NCBI RefSeq assembly: GCF_017051705.1
Contig: NZ_JAFIDJ010000001.1
Coordinates: 1,889,786 to 1,953,785, forward strand
Source: Algoriphagus lutimaris
GTDB lineage: Bacteria; Bacteroidota; Bacteroidia; Cytophagales; Cyclobacteriaceae
DNA length: 64,000 nucleotides
Direction: 5' to 3'
This document shows, piece by piece, positions 36,215-45,062 of this stretch. The stretch's first letter is position 1; the number at the start of each line of letters is the position of its first letter. The translations under genes and the position numbers were made by a program. A model generated the notes under the pieces. It was not told the origin of the DNA. It did not search any database and worked only from the letters and a program-made list of their open reading frames with translations.

Positions 36215-37525
36215 ATGAAAATCCTTTCTAAATGGATTTATTTGATAGGTATAGCCTCCACATTTTCATGTTCCCAACCTGACCCAATTGTTGGAACCTC
36301 GGAAATCACCAAATGGCCAGAAGATAAAAAAGGAGCAATATCTGTCACCTATGATGATGGAATTATTAACCAATTCACGATTGCTAAACCGATCATGGAT
36401 AGTTTAAACTTACCTGCCACCTTTTATATCATTACCGGGAAAGTTCCTGGTTCTGGAAAAGGCAAATTTATAGGAAGGGATCCACAGGAAATTATTTCTG
36501 AAACGCGAGAATTCAAAACAGACTCTAGCAATTTCTTTGAGCGGGCCTCACTCATCGCATTCACAGGCACCACAGAGGCAGAAGATTATCATGCCAGAGT
36601 AGGATCATTGTTTGAGTCCGGGAGAGTAGAGGACGCCTATGAACTGCTGGATGAAGGCTATGAAAAACTCCGTAATGGCAAAATGGTGAATACTGGTGAA
36701 GTTGTTTTTCATAATAATGTGGAAGATACCACGACTTGGGAACAGTATAAATCTTATGCTGCCCAAGGACATGAAATTGCCTCTCATACGGTGACACATC
36801 CCCGATTAGCAGTTTTGGATGAAGTAAACATGCTCTATGAATTAGAGCAAAGCAAAGCCGATCTCAAGAAGTTTATTGGAGAGGAATCCATTTTTTCAGC
36901 GGAGGGACCATATGGCACTGAAAACGAACGGGTCATGGAATATGCTTATGAAATCTACCCTACACTAAGAAACCGGATGCCTGAAACTTGGCTAGAAGAA
37001 ATAAACCGTGGAAGTGATGCTGTTCCGGGAGAATCAAAAAAAGAATACGTGCAATGGCAGCGCGGAATCCTAACCCGGCATTCGTTCGAAGACATGAAAT
37101 CATGGATTGACACGACCCTGAATCATGACAATATCTGGTTGGTTTTAGTGATTCATGGGGTAGAAAATCTGGGCTGGGAGCCAAAGACTAAAAAGCAACT
37201 TGAGGAGTATTTTTCATTTATGAAATCCAAAGAAAACGAGCTTTGGATTGATACATTCCGTGACGTAACAAAATATATCCAAGCTCGGCAAAACACACAA
37301 GTCATTAGTAAACTTGAGAATGATAAGATCACAATTACCTTGGATTCAGAATTAGATCCATTTGTTTACTCCATCCCTCTTACCATTAAAACTTATATCC
37401 CGGAAAATTGGAAAAAGGTAAAAAGTGGTGATGAGAAAAACCTTGAAATAATGGAAGAAGAATCAGTTAGATATGTTTTATTCCCAATGGCATTGGGACA
37501 ATCGACCACAATTATTTCTGAGTAA
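36215..37525 (+). CDS. Polysaccharide-deacetylase (NodB) family lipoprotein
   Basis: 436 residues. The signal peptide ends with a lipobox-like ASTFSC, so it is probably a lipoprotein. The carbohydrate esterase 4/NodB fold begins at GAISVTYDDGIINQ (metal-binding Asp pair) and continues with LPATFYIITG and the His motif EIASHTVTHPRL. A large insertion separates the first and second motifs. The C-terminal ~110 residues form a separate beta-rich domain. Likely substrate is an extracellular glycan, not further specified. Confidence 0.8.
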   Translation: MKILSKWIYLIGIASTFSCSQPDPIVGTSEITKWPEDKKGAISVTYDDGIINQFTIAKPIMDSLNLPATFYIITGKVPGSGKGKFIGRDPQEIISETREFKTDSSNFFERASLIAFTGTTEAEDYHARVGSLFESGRVEDAYELLDEGYEKLRNGKMVNTGEVVFHNNVEDTTTWEQYKSYAAQGHEIASHTVTHPRLAVLDEVNMLYELEQSKADLKKFIGEESIFSAEGPYGTENERVMEYAYEIYPTLRNRMPETWLEEINRGSDAVPGESKKEYVQWQRGILTRHSFEDMKSWIDTTLNHDNIWLVLVIHGVENLGWEPKTKKQLEEYFSFMKSKENELWIDTFRDVTKYIQARQNTQVISKLENDKITITLDSELDPFVYSIPLTIKTYIPENWKKVKSGDEKNLEIMEEESVRYVLFPMALGQSTTIISE

Positions 37526-37576
37526 TTTAAAATTCATTTTAAGAGAATTTATAGTAGTACACCTATCAATCTTTAG

Positions 37577-38242
37577 ATGAATTTCAAACTTTCAATTATT
37601 ATCATTCTTGTTTTTTCTTAATTCCCTGAATCATTTGCTCAGAAAAAGTTAGAGGGAAAATATTGGCTCAAAAGTTCTAAAATAATTGATGTTTATTCCA
37701 AATATGAATTTTCAAAAGATGGGACATTTACTTTAGAATACGGTAGAGATTTAGGCCCAGAGAGTTATGGGTTCGGAACATATTCGCTTTCAAAAGATAG
37801 TTTGATTCTCACTTTTTCTTCAAACCAAGATCCAATTAGGAGCAAAATTTCAATGAAAGAAGAGGAAGAACCATCAACAAAAGATTCAGCCGAATTTCAC
37901 TTTACATTCTATGATTTAAAAAATGAAATGGAAGTCCCAGCAATTATTTTTAAATTCTTTGAGGACAAATCAAAAAACAAGTATTTCCAATCTAATAAAA
38001 ATGGAGTTTGCAATATAATTCTTCCAAAAGGACCAGAAATTCATACTTACACTATCTCAGCAATAGGCTATGAATCATTTACAGTCGACTTAATAAGTGA
38101 ATCTTCACAATTTATAACTATTGGATTAGCGGAAAACATTGGAAAACAAATTATTGGAAAGGTTTGGGGATTTGAAATCGCAAAAGCTAATAAAAAATCA
38201 ATCTACTTAAAGGGAGGAGACCAACTCATAAATTTTGAATAG
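37577..38242 (+). pseudogene. Exported protein gene with a stop codon in its signal peptide
   Basis: ATG 37577 opens a signal peptide (MNFKLSIIIILVFS), then TAA at 37619-37621 interrupts it. The same frame resumes FPESFAQKKLEGKYW, so the FAQ cleavage site is intact beyond the stop. The frame stays open to 38242. The C-terminal half resembles a CarboxypepD_reg-like beta-sandwich (AIIFKFFEDKSKNKYF, then TYTISAIGYESFTVDL). No alternative in-frame start would restore export. A single-base sequencing error is possible. Confidence 0.65.
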
Positions 38243-38397
38243 CAATTCAAGACTAGTATTGATAAATTGAATCCAATGATTTAAAAACCATTCATTCTCA
38301 GTAAATTACTTTTAACAAAAGTATCCTAAAAACAAAAACTGATTTTTAATAAATTATAAATCGAACTTTTAATAATCCCCGATTAACCAAACAGACC

Positions 38398-39288
38398 ATG
38401 AAAAAATTGAACAAAGAAGATATCCAACAGGAAGTTTTTGACCTGTATGATGCCTATGCACACAACAAGTTAGACCGAAGGACTTTTGTAGAAAAACTTT
38501 CGGCATATGCTGTTGGAGGAATTACGGTAGCCTCATTAATGAGTGCGATGATGCCTAATTATGTGGACACCCGTACCATATTACCAGATGATGATCGCCT
38601 AGAATCTGATTATATCATGTACGACTCCCCAAAAGGAGGAGGCAAAATCAAAGGATTACTCTCCACTCCTACCGGGATGACTGGCAAAGTTCCAGGAATC
38701 GTGGTGGTACATGAAAACAGAGGTTTGAATCCCTATATTGAAGATGTGGGAAGAAGATGTGCGGTTGCTGGTTTTATTTCCTTGGCCCCAGATGCATTGA
38801 CTCCTTTGGGAGGCTATCCAGGCAATGATGATGAAGGTAGAGCCATGCAATCCAAAAGAGATAGAAATGAAATGTTGGAAGACTTCATCGCTGCCTATGA
38901 AACTCTCAAAAAACATCCAAATTGTACAGGCGAAGTCGGAGTAGTTGGCTTCTGCTTTGGTGGTTGGATTTCCAATATGATGGCCGTAAGACTACCTGAT
39001 TTGGGAGCTGCAGTTCCTTTTTATGGAGGACAGCCCTCTGCTGAGGAAGCAGCCAAAATCAAAGCTCCGTTGATGCTTCAATATGCTGGATTGGATGAAC
39101 GCGTCAATGCAGGATGGCCAGCATACGAAGAAGTTTTGAAAGCCAACAATATTGAATACCAAGCATTTGTTTACCCAGATGTAAATCACGGTTTTCACAA
39201 TAATACCACCCCAAGATACGATGAGGCAGCTGCTACCTTGGCTTGGGAAAGAACCATTGACTTTTTTAATAAAAAGCTCAAAAGTTAA
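38398..39288 (+). CDS. Dienelactone-hydrolase family protein
   Basis: A 296-residue alpha/beta hydrolase. The catalytic triad is visible: Cys in [10 protein letters not shown] near residue 183, Asp in [11 protein letters not shown] near 225, and His in VNHGFHNNT near 261. The N-terminal ~60 residues contain [21 protein letters not shown], which looks like a poor Tat/membrane-targeting segment after a 26-residue cytosolic lead. Substrate unknown. Dienelactone hydrolases open lactones in aromatic degradation, but many relatives have other substrates. Confidence 0.88.
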   Translation: MKKLNKEDIQQEVFDLYDAYAHNKLDRRTFVEKLSAYAVGGITVASLMSAMMPNYVDTRTILPDDDRLESDYIMYDSPKGGGKIKGLLSTPTGMTGKVPGIVVVHENRGLNPYIEDVGRRCAVAGFISLAPDALTPLGGYPGNDDEGRAMQSKRDRNEMLEDFIAAYETLKKHPNCTGEVGVVGFCFGGWISNMMAVRLPDLGAAVPFYGGQPSAEEAAKIKAPLMLQYAGLDERVNAGWPAYEEVLKANNIEYQAFVYPDVNHGFHNNTTPRYDEAAATLAWERTIDFFNKKLKS

Positions 39289-39301
39289 AGTTATTAATAC
39301 T

Positions 39302-39332
39302 AAAAAAGGGGAGTGATTTGCTTCCCTTTTTT
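39302..39332. terminator. Bidirectional terminator between hydrolase and PycTM-like gene
   Basis: Twelve-base stem AAAAAAGGGGAG / CTTCCCTTTTTT (one G-U pair) with a 7-base loop. The A and T runs work as U-tracts in both directions, between two convergent genes. Confidence 0.85.
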
Positions 39333-39344
39333 AATGGGATTTTA

Positions 39345-39914
39345 TTAGTAAATCATGCCTAAATAAATCAAAAAGGTCAATATCCCTAGGGCTAAGCCCA
39401 AAATAAATACATTGTAAGCATGTCTTAAGAGCATGTATTTTTTATTGAGGACTTTGGCCTGATAAAACAAAGCGATGGACATTTGCTCCTGAATTTCTTT
39501 TTTGGAAGGCAGGATCCGATTTACCTCATTCAAGTACTCTTCCATTGATAAATCCGCACTTGAACCAAAAAACATGATACTGGATTTTGGGTCTATATTG
39601 GATGTGGTTTTATTACCCATGATTTTCGGCTTTGCTGACTGAACGGCCAGGATAGTAGAAATAAAACAGGTAAATAGCAGCAACAAAATAGGTAACAAAG
39701 TAATAGGTCGCTCTATTTCAATCTGATGAGAGATAGTCCCATATCCCATGATGGCAACCACAGATGAAATAACCAAGGCATTGATACTAATAATGATATT
39801 TGCCTTGTTGTCAGCAATCTGAAGAAGATTGCAATTATTCTTAAAAGTCACTCGAAAGAAAGTCTGATGCTCTCTATCCGTTTTTTCTTTTTTTAAAATC
39901 AGTTGTTCTTCCAT
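39345..39914 (-). CDS. Pycsar-effector-like (PycTM / DUF5706) membrane protein
   Basis: About 189 residues with three hydrophobic segments (around 45-65, 78-98 and 165-188) flanking a cytosolic loop. The segment LQIADNKANIIISINALVIS and the overall build match the PycTM domain (DUF5706), the transmembrane effector of Pycsar anti-phage systems, which is also present in HD-domain fusions in Bacteroidota. It has neither an HD domain nor a cyclic-nucleotide-binding domain, and no nucleotide cyclase is near. It is therefore an orphan or a diverged relative, and its role is open. A GTG at 39932 is in frame, and ATG 39914 is preferred. Confidence 0.7.
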   Translation of the reverse strand: MEEQLILKKEKTDREHQTFFRVTFKNNCNLLQIADNKANIIISINALVISSVVAIMGYGTISHQIEIERPITLLPILLLLFTCFISTILAVQSAKPKIMGNKTTSNIDPKSSIMFFGSSADLSMEEYLNEVNRILPSKKEIQEQMSIALFYQAKVLNKKYMLLRHAYNVFILGLALGILTFLIYLGMIY

Positions 39915-40028
39915 AGTATATGAATGTACCACTGGAATTTACACAATAATTTAAAAGAAGGGGAAATAATCTTATTTCAATAATTTTAACAACCAGCCTT
40001 TTTACCAAATAACAGGCACCAAAATAGG

Positions 40029-42236
40029 TTAAAAGATCAATAATCCTTGCTCTCGCAAAATTTCCCATACCTCAGATTCTACCAACTCTTCAAAATCACC
40101 TAGCTGACTTTCATAACTTTGGCGAATGGGTTTGAGCGTACTTAATTGCTGGGTATAAGAAACCTGGGAAAGTAAATCTGCCACCCAAATTCCTAATGCC
40201 ATAGGTAATTCCATTGCAAAATCTTCTTTCTTCCCTGAAAATACCAAATCACAGGAATCCTCATCTTCCAAGGGGATCAATTCAGGTTGTGCCCCGATCC
40301 AGAGAATTCGTTGTTGATCCTTATAGGGAATACCTGATTCGCTTTGAATGGCTTTAGCGATGTACTGACGATCAATGGTGGTCTTTGGCATTTTCTTGGC
40401 AAACCAATCTTGTAGAGGAATTTCAAAGCCTATCCCATGCATGTAATTAAATAGAGATTTTCTTAATCCATCTCCAAACTCGCCATGTTCAGCTCCTACC
40501 GGGTCCTCAAATTCAAGTTCATTATTGGCAAAATCACCTTCTTTCTCTCCCACTCTGGATACACTAAAGGCTTTCGGATCCAACCCTACTGGGCTATGAG
40601 CAGTCATTGCAAATCGATGCCAAAATGCTGATTGCAATACCCCCTTTTCAAAAAGTTGCCGGACCATTTCTAAGGAGTCAACCGTCTCTTGTGTAGTCTG
40701 AGTAGGAAATCCATACATCAAATAAGCATGAACCATAATTCCTGATTCAGTAAAATGATTACATACTTGGGCCACCTGAGCTACTGTCACTCCTTTTTTA
40801 ATTAGGGCAAGCAAGCGATCTGAAGCTACTTCTAATCCTCCTGATATGGCAATGCAACCAGAAGCTCTAAGCAAGCGGCAAAGATCTAAAGTAAAGCTAC
40901 TTTCAAATCTGATATTGGTCCACCAAACTACTGTCAAGCCTCGTCTCAAAATTTCAATTGCCAAATCTCTCATCAAGGCAGGGGGTGCCGCCTCATCTAC
41001 AAAATGGAACCCATTATTTCCCGTCTGGTCCATAATCTCTTCAATTCTATCTACCAGAATGGAAGCAGTAATAGGCTCATATCGACCAATATAATCCAGG
41101 GAGATATCACAAAATGTACACTTCCCCCAATAACACCCATGTGCCAAAGTCAACTTGTTCCAGCGCCCATCACTCCAAAGTCGATGCATGGGGTTGGCTA
41201 CTTCAATGACTGATAAGTAATCCTGTAATTTCAAATCCGAATAATCAGGAGTCCCTACCTCTCGCTGGGACACATCTTTCACAGATGAATTATTTAGGAA
41301 CTTTACCTTACCATCTTCTCGAATAAATGTTCTCTTCAGCTCCTCCAAAGACCTCCTCCCATCCAAATGCTCTAACAATAAGCGAACAGGAGCTTCACCA
41401 TCATCCAAGGTTATAAAATCGATGTAATCAAAAATCCTCGGATCCTTCAAAGATCTAAGTTCAGTATTTGGGTACCCTCCTCCCATCCAAACACTGATTT
41501 CAGGAAATTGAGATTTGATAAATTGGCCACATTTCAAAGCTCCATATAGGTTTCCAGGAAAAGGAACAGAAAATGCGATAGAATTAGGCTGAACCTTTTC
41601 TATTTCTTTTAGAAGCAGTTCTAGCATTAATTGGTCTATCAAGCCAGTTTCTTGCTTCAATGCAAATTCCATCTCATCAAAATCACTCGCAGAAACAGCG
41701 AGTTTTTCTGCATACCTACTAAAACCAAAATTTGGATCAATGGCTTCTGTGATCAAATCTCCTAAATCTTCTAAATACAAGGTGGCAAAATACCGGGCTT
41801 TATCACGTACTCCCAAGGTCCCAAATGCCCACTCCAAATCATCCAATTGCTCAAACCTACTTGCTTCCGGTAGGTAATCTCCTTCCGAAATATGATAAGC
41901 CAACGTGGGGTTTTTATCCTGCAAAAAAGAAATGACTGCATCAATAGTTTGAAGGTAATTAGCTTGAAGCCTGACTATTCGGGCAGCATTGTCTGATAAC
42001 TCCAAATCCTGCTGTTCAATCAAATCAAAAACCTTTCGAAGTCCTTTTTTTGAAAACAATACTAAAATCACCTCCATCCCTAAATCCATTTGATTGGAAG
42101 GAATTCCCAAGGTATTTAAGTACCCCTTTAAATAAGCTGTCGCAGGATAAGGGGTATTTAGTTGGGTAAAGGGAGGCGTAATAAATAGAACTTTTGTGGC
42201 CACAGGTTTTGATTTAGGAAGATTCAAAGTTCGCAA
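40029..42236 (-). CDS. B12-binding-type radical SAM protein
   Basis: 735 residues. The N-terminal ~330 residues have the layout of a B12-binding-like Rossmann domain (VLFITPPFTQLNTPYPATAYLKG, read in two parts) with a long helical insertion. The radical SAM core follows with LAHGCYWGKCTFCDI near residue 372, the CxxxCxxC-type cluster motif, and GFHFVDEAAPP after it. A C-terminal region of about 170 residues is unassigned. No cobalamin DxHxxG motif is evident. The frame opens at TTG 42236 with a stop just upstream and no nearby ATG, so the start is TTG 42236 or GTG 42203. It is divergent from the NYN gene. Substrate unknown. Confidence 0.78.
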   Translation of the reverse strand: MRTLNLPKSKPVATKVLFITPPFTQLNTPYPATAYLKGYLNTLGIPSNQMDLGMEVILVLFSKKGLRKVFDLIEQQDLELSDNAARIVRLQANYLQTIDAVISFLQDKNPTLAYHISEGDYLPEASRFEQLDDLEWAFGTLGVRDKARYFATLYLEDLGDLITEAIDPNFGFSRYAEKLAVSASDFDEMEFALKQETGLIDQLMLELLLKEIEKVQPNSIAFSVPFPGNLYGALKCGQFIKSQFPEISVWMGGGYPNTELRSLKDPRIFDYIDFITLDDGEAPVRLLLEHLDGRRSLEELKRTFIREDGKVKFLNNSSVKDVSQREVGTPDYSDLKLQDYLSVIEVANPMHRLWSDGRWNKLTLAHGCYWGKCTFCDISLDYIGRYEPITASILVDRIEEIMDQTGNNGFHFVDEAAPPALMRDLAIEILRRGLTVVWWTNIRFESSFTLDLCRLLRASGCIAISGGLEVASDRLLALIKKGVTVAQVAQVCNHFTESGIMVHAYLMYGFPTQTTQETVDSLEMVRQLFEKGVLQSAFWHRFAMTAHSPVGLDPKAFSVSRVGEKEGDFANNELEFEDPVGAEHGEFGDGLRKSLFNYMHGIGFEIPLQDWFAKKMPKTTIDRQYIAKAIQSESGIPYKDQQRILWIGAQPELIPLEDEDSCDLVFSGKKEDFAMELPMALGIWVADLLSQVSYTQQLSTLKPIRQSYESQLGDFEELVESEVWEILREQGLLIF

Positions 42237-42346
42237 AGAATCCTTGATTCCAAGTACGACTTTCTAAAATAACCTAAACTAGGGAAAACCATTCCTGAGA
42301 TAAGCACTTAATTTTTGGTAGATTTACTTATTCACAAAAATTAGAG

Positions 42347-43132
42347 ATGAGAGACAATAAATTCAACATCGCAGTACTAATTGATGGCGATAATGCACAG
42401 GCGAAATTAATTAAGGAGATTTTAGAAGAGGTTTCCAAATATGGGAAAGCTACCATCCGTCGTATTTATGGAGATTGGACCATTCCACAGATGAATAGCT
42501 GGAAAGAAATGATCAACCTTCATTCTTTCAACCCAATCCAAAAATTTTCTTACACCACAGGAAAAAACTCCACAGATAGCTCCCTGATCATTGATGCCAT
42601 GGATATTCTACATAGCGATAGCGTGGATGGATTTTGTATTGTGTCAAGTGATTCCGATTATACCGGGCTTGCTAAAAGAATCCGGGAAGAAGGTTTGTTT
42701 GTAATGGGTATCGGTCGAAGAATTACTCCCAAAGCCTTTGTCCAATCCTGCGAGATTTTCACATTTGCTGAAAACCTCGGCCCAGATACGGAAGAGGATA
42801 AAACTCCCTTTAGAAAAAGCGATAAAACTCCTTCCAATACTTCCAAACAAGGAAATACGAGGTCAGAAGATTCTAAGAAAGAAGAAATTTTAAAAGAGGC
42901 TCCTACCCTAGATTTAAATTTAATTGACAAAGCTTTTGAGATTTCTTCGGACGAAGAAGAAGAAATTCACATCGCCAAAATCGGATCATCATTGAGAAAG
43001 ATAGACCCTAGCTTTGACCCAAGATCTTATGGCTTTAGAAATCTTACGGAATTGTTCCGAAGCCTGAAAAAATACCAAGTAATGAAAAACGAAGTAAATG
43101 GATTGAACTACCCTTTGGTCAAATTGAAATAA
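42347..43132 (+). CDS. NYN-domain ribonuclease with LOTUS (OST-HTH) domain
   Basis: 261 residues. Residues 1-142 are a NYN/LabA-like PIN-fold nuclease domain with all acidic positions: VLIDGDNA (Asp13, Asp15), SLIIDAMDIL (Asp83, Asp86) and SSDSDYTGL (Asp102, Asp104). A charged linker (about 145-190) leads to a C-terminal OST-HTH/LOTUS RNA-binding domain (about 200-261, SSLRKIDPSFDPRSYGF). It probably cuts or binds structured RNA. Start ATG 42347. The TIR gene follows 13 bases after its stop, so both are probably on one message. The divergent neighbour is the radical SAM gene. Confidence 0.87.
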   Translation: MRDNKFNIAVLIDGDNAQAKLIKEILEEVSKYGKATIRRIYGDWTIPQMNSWKEMINLHSFNPIQKFSYTTGKNSTDSSLIIDAMDILHSDSVDGFCIVSSDSDYTGLAKRIREEGLFVMGIGRRITPKAFVQSCEIFTFAENLGPDTEEDKTPFRKSDKTPSNTSKQGNTRSEDSKKEEILKEAPTLDLNLIDKAFEISSDEEEEIHIAKIGSSLRKIDPSFDPRSYGFRNLTELFRSLKKYQVMKNEVNGLNYPLVKLK

Positions 43133-43145
43133 GATCTCTTGGAAT

Positions 43146-43907
43146 ATGGAAGATTCCACCTTCATACATCAAGTTGAACAATTCCTTTTAACATCTAATT
43201 CGAAATGGAATACTTCACAGGGAATACTTCAGTCTTTACAAATTGCCTCCATTTCTCCTTTGGAATTGGATGAAATGTTACTGAAAGCGTATCAAAAAAG
43301 TAGAGACCATCAATTTCGCTATTCCACCTTGCCTTCTAAGAAAAGCTTAGACGTACTCTGGGGGCATATTGATAAAGTCAAAAAAAGAGAGGGAATGGAT
43401 TTTTTAAAGCAAGATCAAGAGCTCTTATTGGATGAATTGAATAGAAGTGCGGAAAAATCTATGTTTTTATCCCATAGCTTCAAAGATTCAGATAAGGTAG
43501 TTGATCTGGCTAAAGCACTTGCTAAACAAGACCTGCATCTTTGGCTGGCAGAAACTGATTTACTGTATCATCAGCATATCAATTCGGAGGTAAAAACGGC
43601 AATTGAAAAGCTACCTTTTTTCGCAGTCTTTTTATCGGAAAACATCTTTCATTCAATCTGGTCTGCCAAAGAAATTGAATTTGCCTTGAACAATAAGAAA
43701 CAGATCATCGGCTTTTTTCATGCAGAAACATTAGAAAAGCTCCTTCAAATCAATTCAAAATCCTCTATAGCTCAGGAACTATTCAGTAGATTTTTCGACA
43801 ACCATCAAGAAGTAATCTTTGTAAACTATCCGAGCGAGGAACATTCAATTTCATTTCCATTGGGAGAATTTATGAAAATGGATGAATTGGTAGCTTTGCT
43901 AAAATAA
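43146..43907 (+). CDS. TIR-domain protein with N-terminal winged-helix-like region
   Basis: 253 residues. The C-terminal half (about 103-195) reads as a TIR domain: strand A SMFLSHSFKDSD, then LAKQDLHLWLAETDL, FFAVFLSENIFHSIW, and AKEIEFALNNKKQIIGFF. Glu176 in WSAKE is at the position of the catalytic NADase glutamate, so hydrolysis of NAD or production of a nucleotide signal is plausible. Residues 1-85 are helical with a wing-like RYSTLPSKKSLDVLWG and may bind nucleic acid or protein. No signal peptide. It follows the NYN gene with a 13-base gap and ends at a minus-strand terminator. The pairing suggests an RNA-sensing or RNA-cutting partner. Confidence 0.75.
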   Translation: MEDSTFIHQVEQFLLTSNSKWNTSQGILQSLQIASISPLELDEMLLKAYQKSRDHQFRYSTLPSKKSLDVLWGHIDKVKKREGMDFLKQDQELLLDELNRSAEKSMFLSHSFKDSDKVVDLAKALAKQDLHLWLAETDLLYHQHINSEVKTAIEKLPFFAVFLSENIFHSIWSAKEIEFALNNKKQIIGFFHAETLEKLLQINSKSSIAQELFSRFFDNHQEVIFVNYPSEEHSISFPLGEFMKMDELVALLK

Positions 43908-43932
43908 AAAAGGGCCCGATTGCTCAGGCCCT
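43903..43932 (-). terminator. Terminator for the DsrE genes (minus strand)
   Basis: Stem AGGGCC / GGCCCT (43911-43916 with 43927-43932) with a 10-base loop. Read on the minus strand it is followed by TTTTTATTTT. Confidence 0.7.
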
Positions 43933-43955
43933 CCTAGATTTAAAGGTAAGAGCAA

Positions 43956-44372
43956 TTATTTACTCTCCTTGATATATCCCCAGCCTTCTTGCTGCTTCTT
44001 GATGATCTCTAAAATCCCATCAGGAACCGTTCCGACACCAGGGATCAAACTGGAAGTGGTTAGTTTATACCTGTCCAAACTCATTTGGCAAACCTTAAAG
44101 GTCACATTCTCTTTTTTTGCTAGTTCCTCCAATTCTTTGGAAACCGAGGACTTATCTTTCAAAACCATGTCTAATGCACTGCTATAGACCACCATTTCGA
44201 ATTCAGAATCAGGGTATTGATTCGCCATCACAGAAATGTGCCTCATAGCTGATTGATGTACCCCTTCCTCACCGCTTGTCACGTCAAAAACAATTTTAAC
44301 AGGAGGTGTTTGAGCATATACAGCCATGGAAAGAATCAATCCAAACAGGAATAAAACAGACTTTTTCATCAT
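43956..44372 (-). CDS. Exported DsrE-family protein
   Basis: A 138-residue protein with a signal peptide (VLFLFGLILSMAVYAQ) and a DsrE/DsrF-like fold (VKIVFDVTSGEEGVHQSAMRH read in parts, then EMVVYSSALDMVL). A cysteine at FKVCQMSL is in the position that carries persulphide in the family. Exported DsrE proteins are common in Bacteroidota and may handle reduced sulphur in the periplasm. It lies 9 bases downstream of a second exported gene with a related fold. Confidence 0.82.
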   Translation of the reverse strand: MMKKSVLFLFGLILSMAVYAQTPPVKIVFDVTSGEEGVHQSAMRHISVMANQYPDSEFEMVVYSSALDMVLKDKSSVSKELEELAKKENVTFKVCQMSLDRYKLTTSSLIPGVGTVPDGILEIIKKQQEGWGYIKESK

Positions 44373-44381
44373 TTCTACATT

Positions 44382-45062
44382 TTAGCCTCCAGCAAAAACA
44401 TAAGCGCAGCCGTGCTCTTGAGCTCTACCCAATGCCCATACACCAGAAGGAACGACTTGGATTCCAGGGTGCACTCCACTTATCATATCTTTGTAAACAT
44501 CTTCCATTTGCAGGTTCATCTGACCCGCTATAGCCCCACTATACACCTGAAGTGCTAAATCACAAACACAAAACATGGCTCCCCTTGCTTGAAGATCTTT
44601 GATCCCTTGAATTTGAGGCATTGGAAAATCGCCCGGTTTTGGCTCATAATATAGATTTCTTAAGGACGGAGCACCTGTGGCAGGATCATTCACTTCAAAT
44701 ACTGCCCCTAATTTATACTTTGACCAAAGCCTATCCTCCAGTGCAAATGGAATGGCTCCATGTCTTAGCACCGTCATGGCAGTAATGTCAGAATCAGGAC
44801 TATCGGTTTGATTATTGGTTAAGTAAAATGCCCAATTCCAAATAATTGGGAACCCATCATGAGGTGTAGAACCATCATATACAATTCGATGCGAACCTTT
44901 GATTTTTTTAAACCATTCGTCAGCTTCATGCATCTTCTTCTTATTTTCTTCTATTGGATTTCCAACTGCTGGATTCAATATTCCAGCTAATCCACCAACC
45001 GCAGAACCTAATGCGATTTTTTCAAGAAAACTTCTTCGAGAATTACTATTTGATTCTTTCAT
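44382..45062 (-). CDS. Tat-exported DsrE-like protein
   Basis: 226 residues with a twin-arginine signal (SRRSFLEKIALGSAVGG). The mature part has a DsrE-like layout: ITAMTVLRHGAIPFALEDR, then ARGAMFCVCDLALQVYSG, with the cysteine pair CVC where sulphur carriers keep Cys, and HGCAYVFAGG at the C-terminus. Tat export suggests it folds or takes up a cofactor in the cytoplasm. It is in an operon with the smaller DsrE gene. The 297-base spacer upstream (45063-45359) has no gene that I can see. Confidence 0.7.
   Translation of the reverse strand: MKESNSNSRRSFLEKIALGSAVGGLAGILNPAVGNPIEENKKKMHEADEWFKKIKGSHRIVYDGSTPHDGFPIIWNWAFYLTNNQTDSPDSDITAMTVLRHGAIPFALEDRLWSKYKLGAVFEVNDPATGAPSLRNLYYEPKPGDFPMPQIQGIKDLQARGAMFCVCDLALQVYSGAIAGQMNLQMEDVYKDMISGVHPGIQVVPSGVWALGRAQEHGCAYVFAGG

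Noticed and set aside
35555-38242. Stop-codon recoding (TGA as Trp, TAG/TAA as sense) to explain interrupted genes
   Set aside because: Dozens of intact genes in the window end at these stops normally, and Trp is encoded by TGG throughout. Decay is the simpler explanation.
39345-43907. A complete Pycsar or CBASS operon
   Set aside because: A PycTM-like protein and a TIR protein are present, but no nucleotide cyclase or CD-NTase is found between them or nearby, and the two lie on opposite strands separated by other genes.
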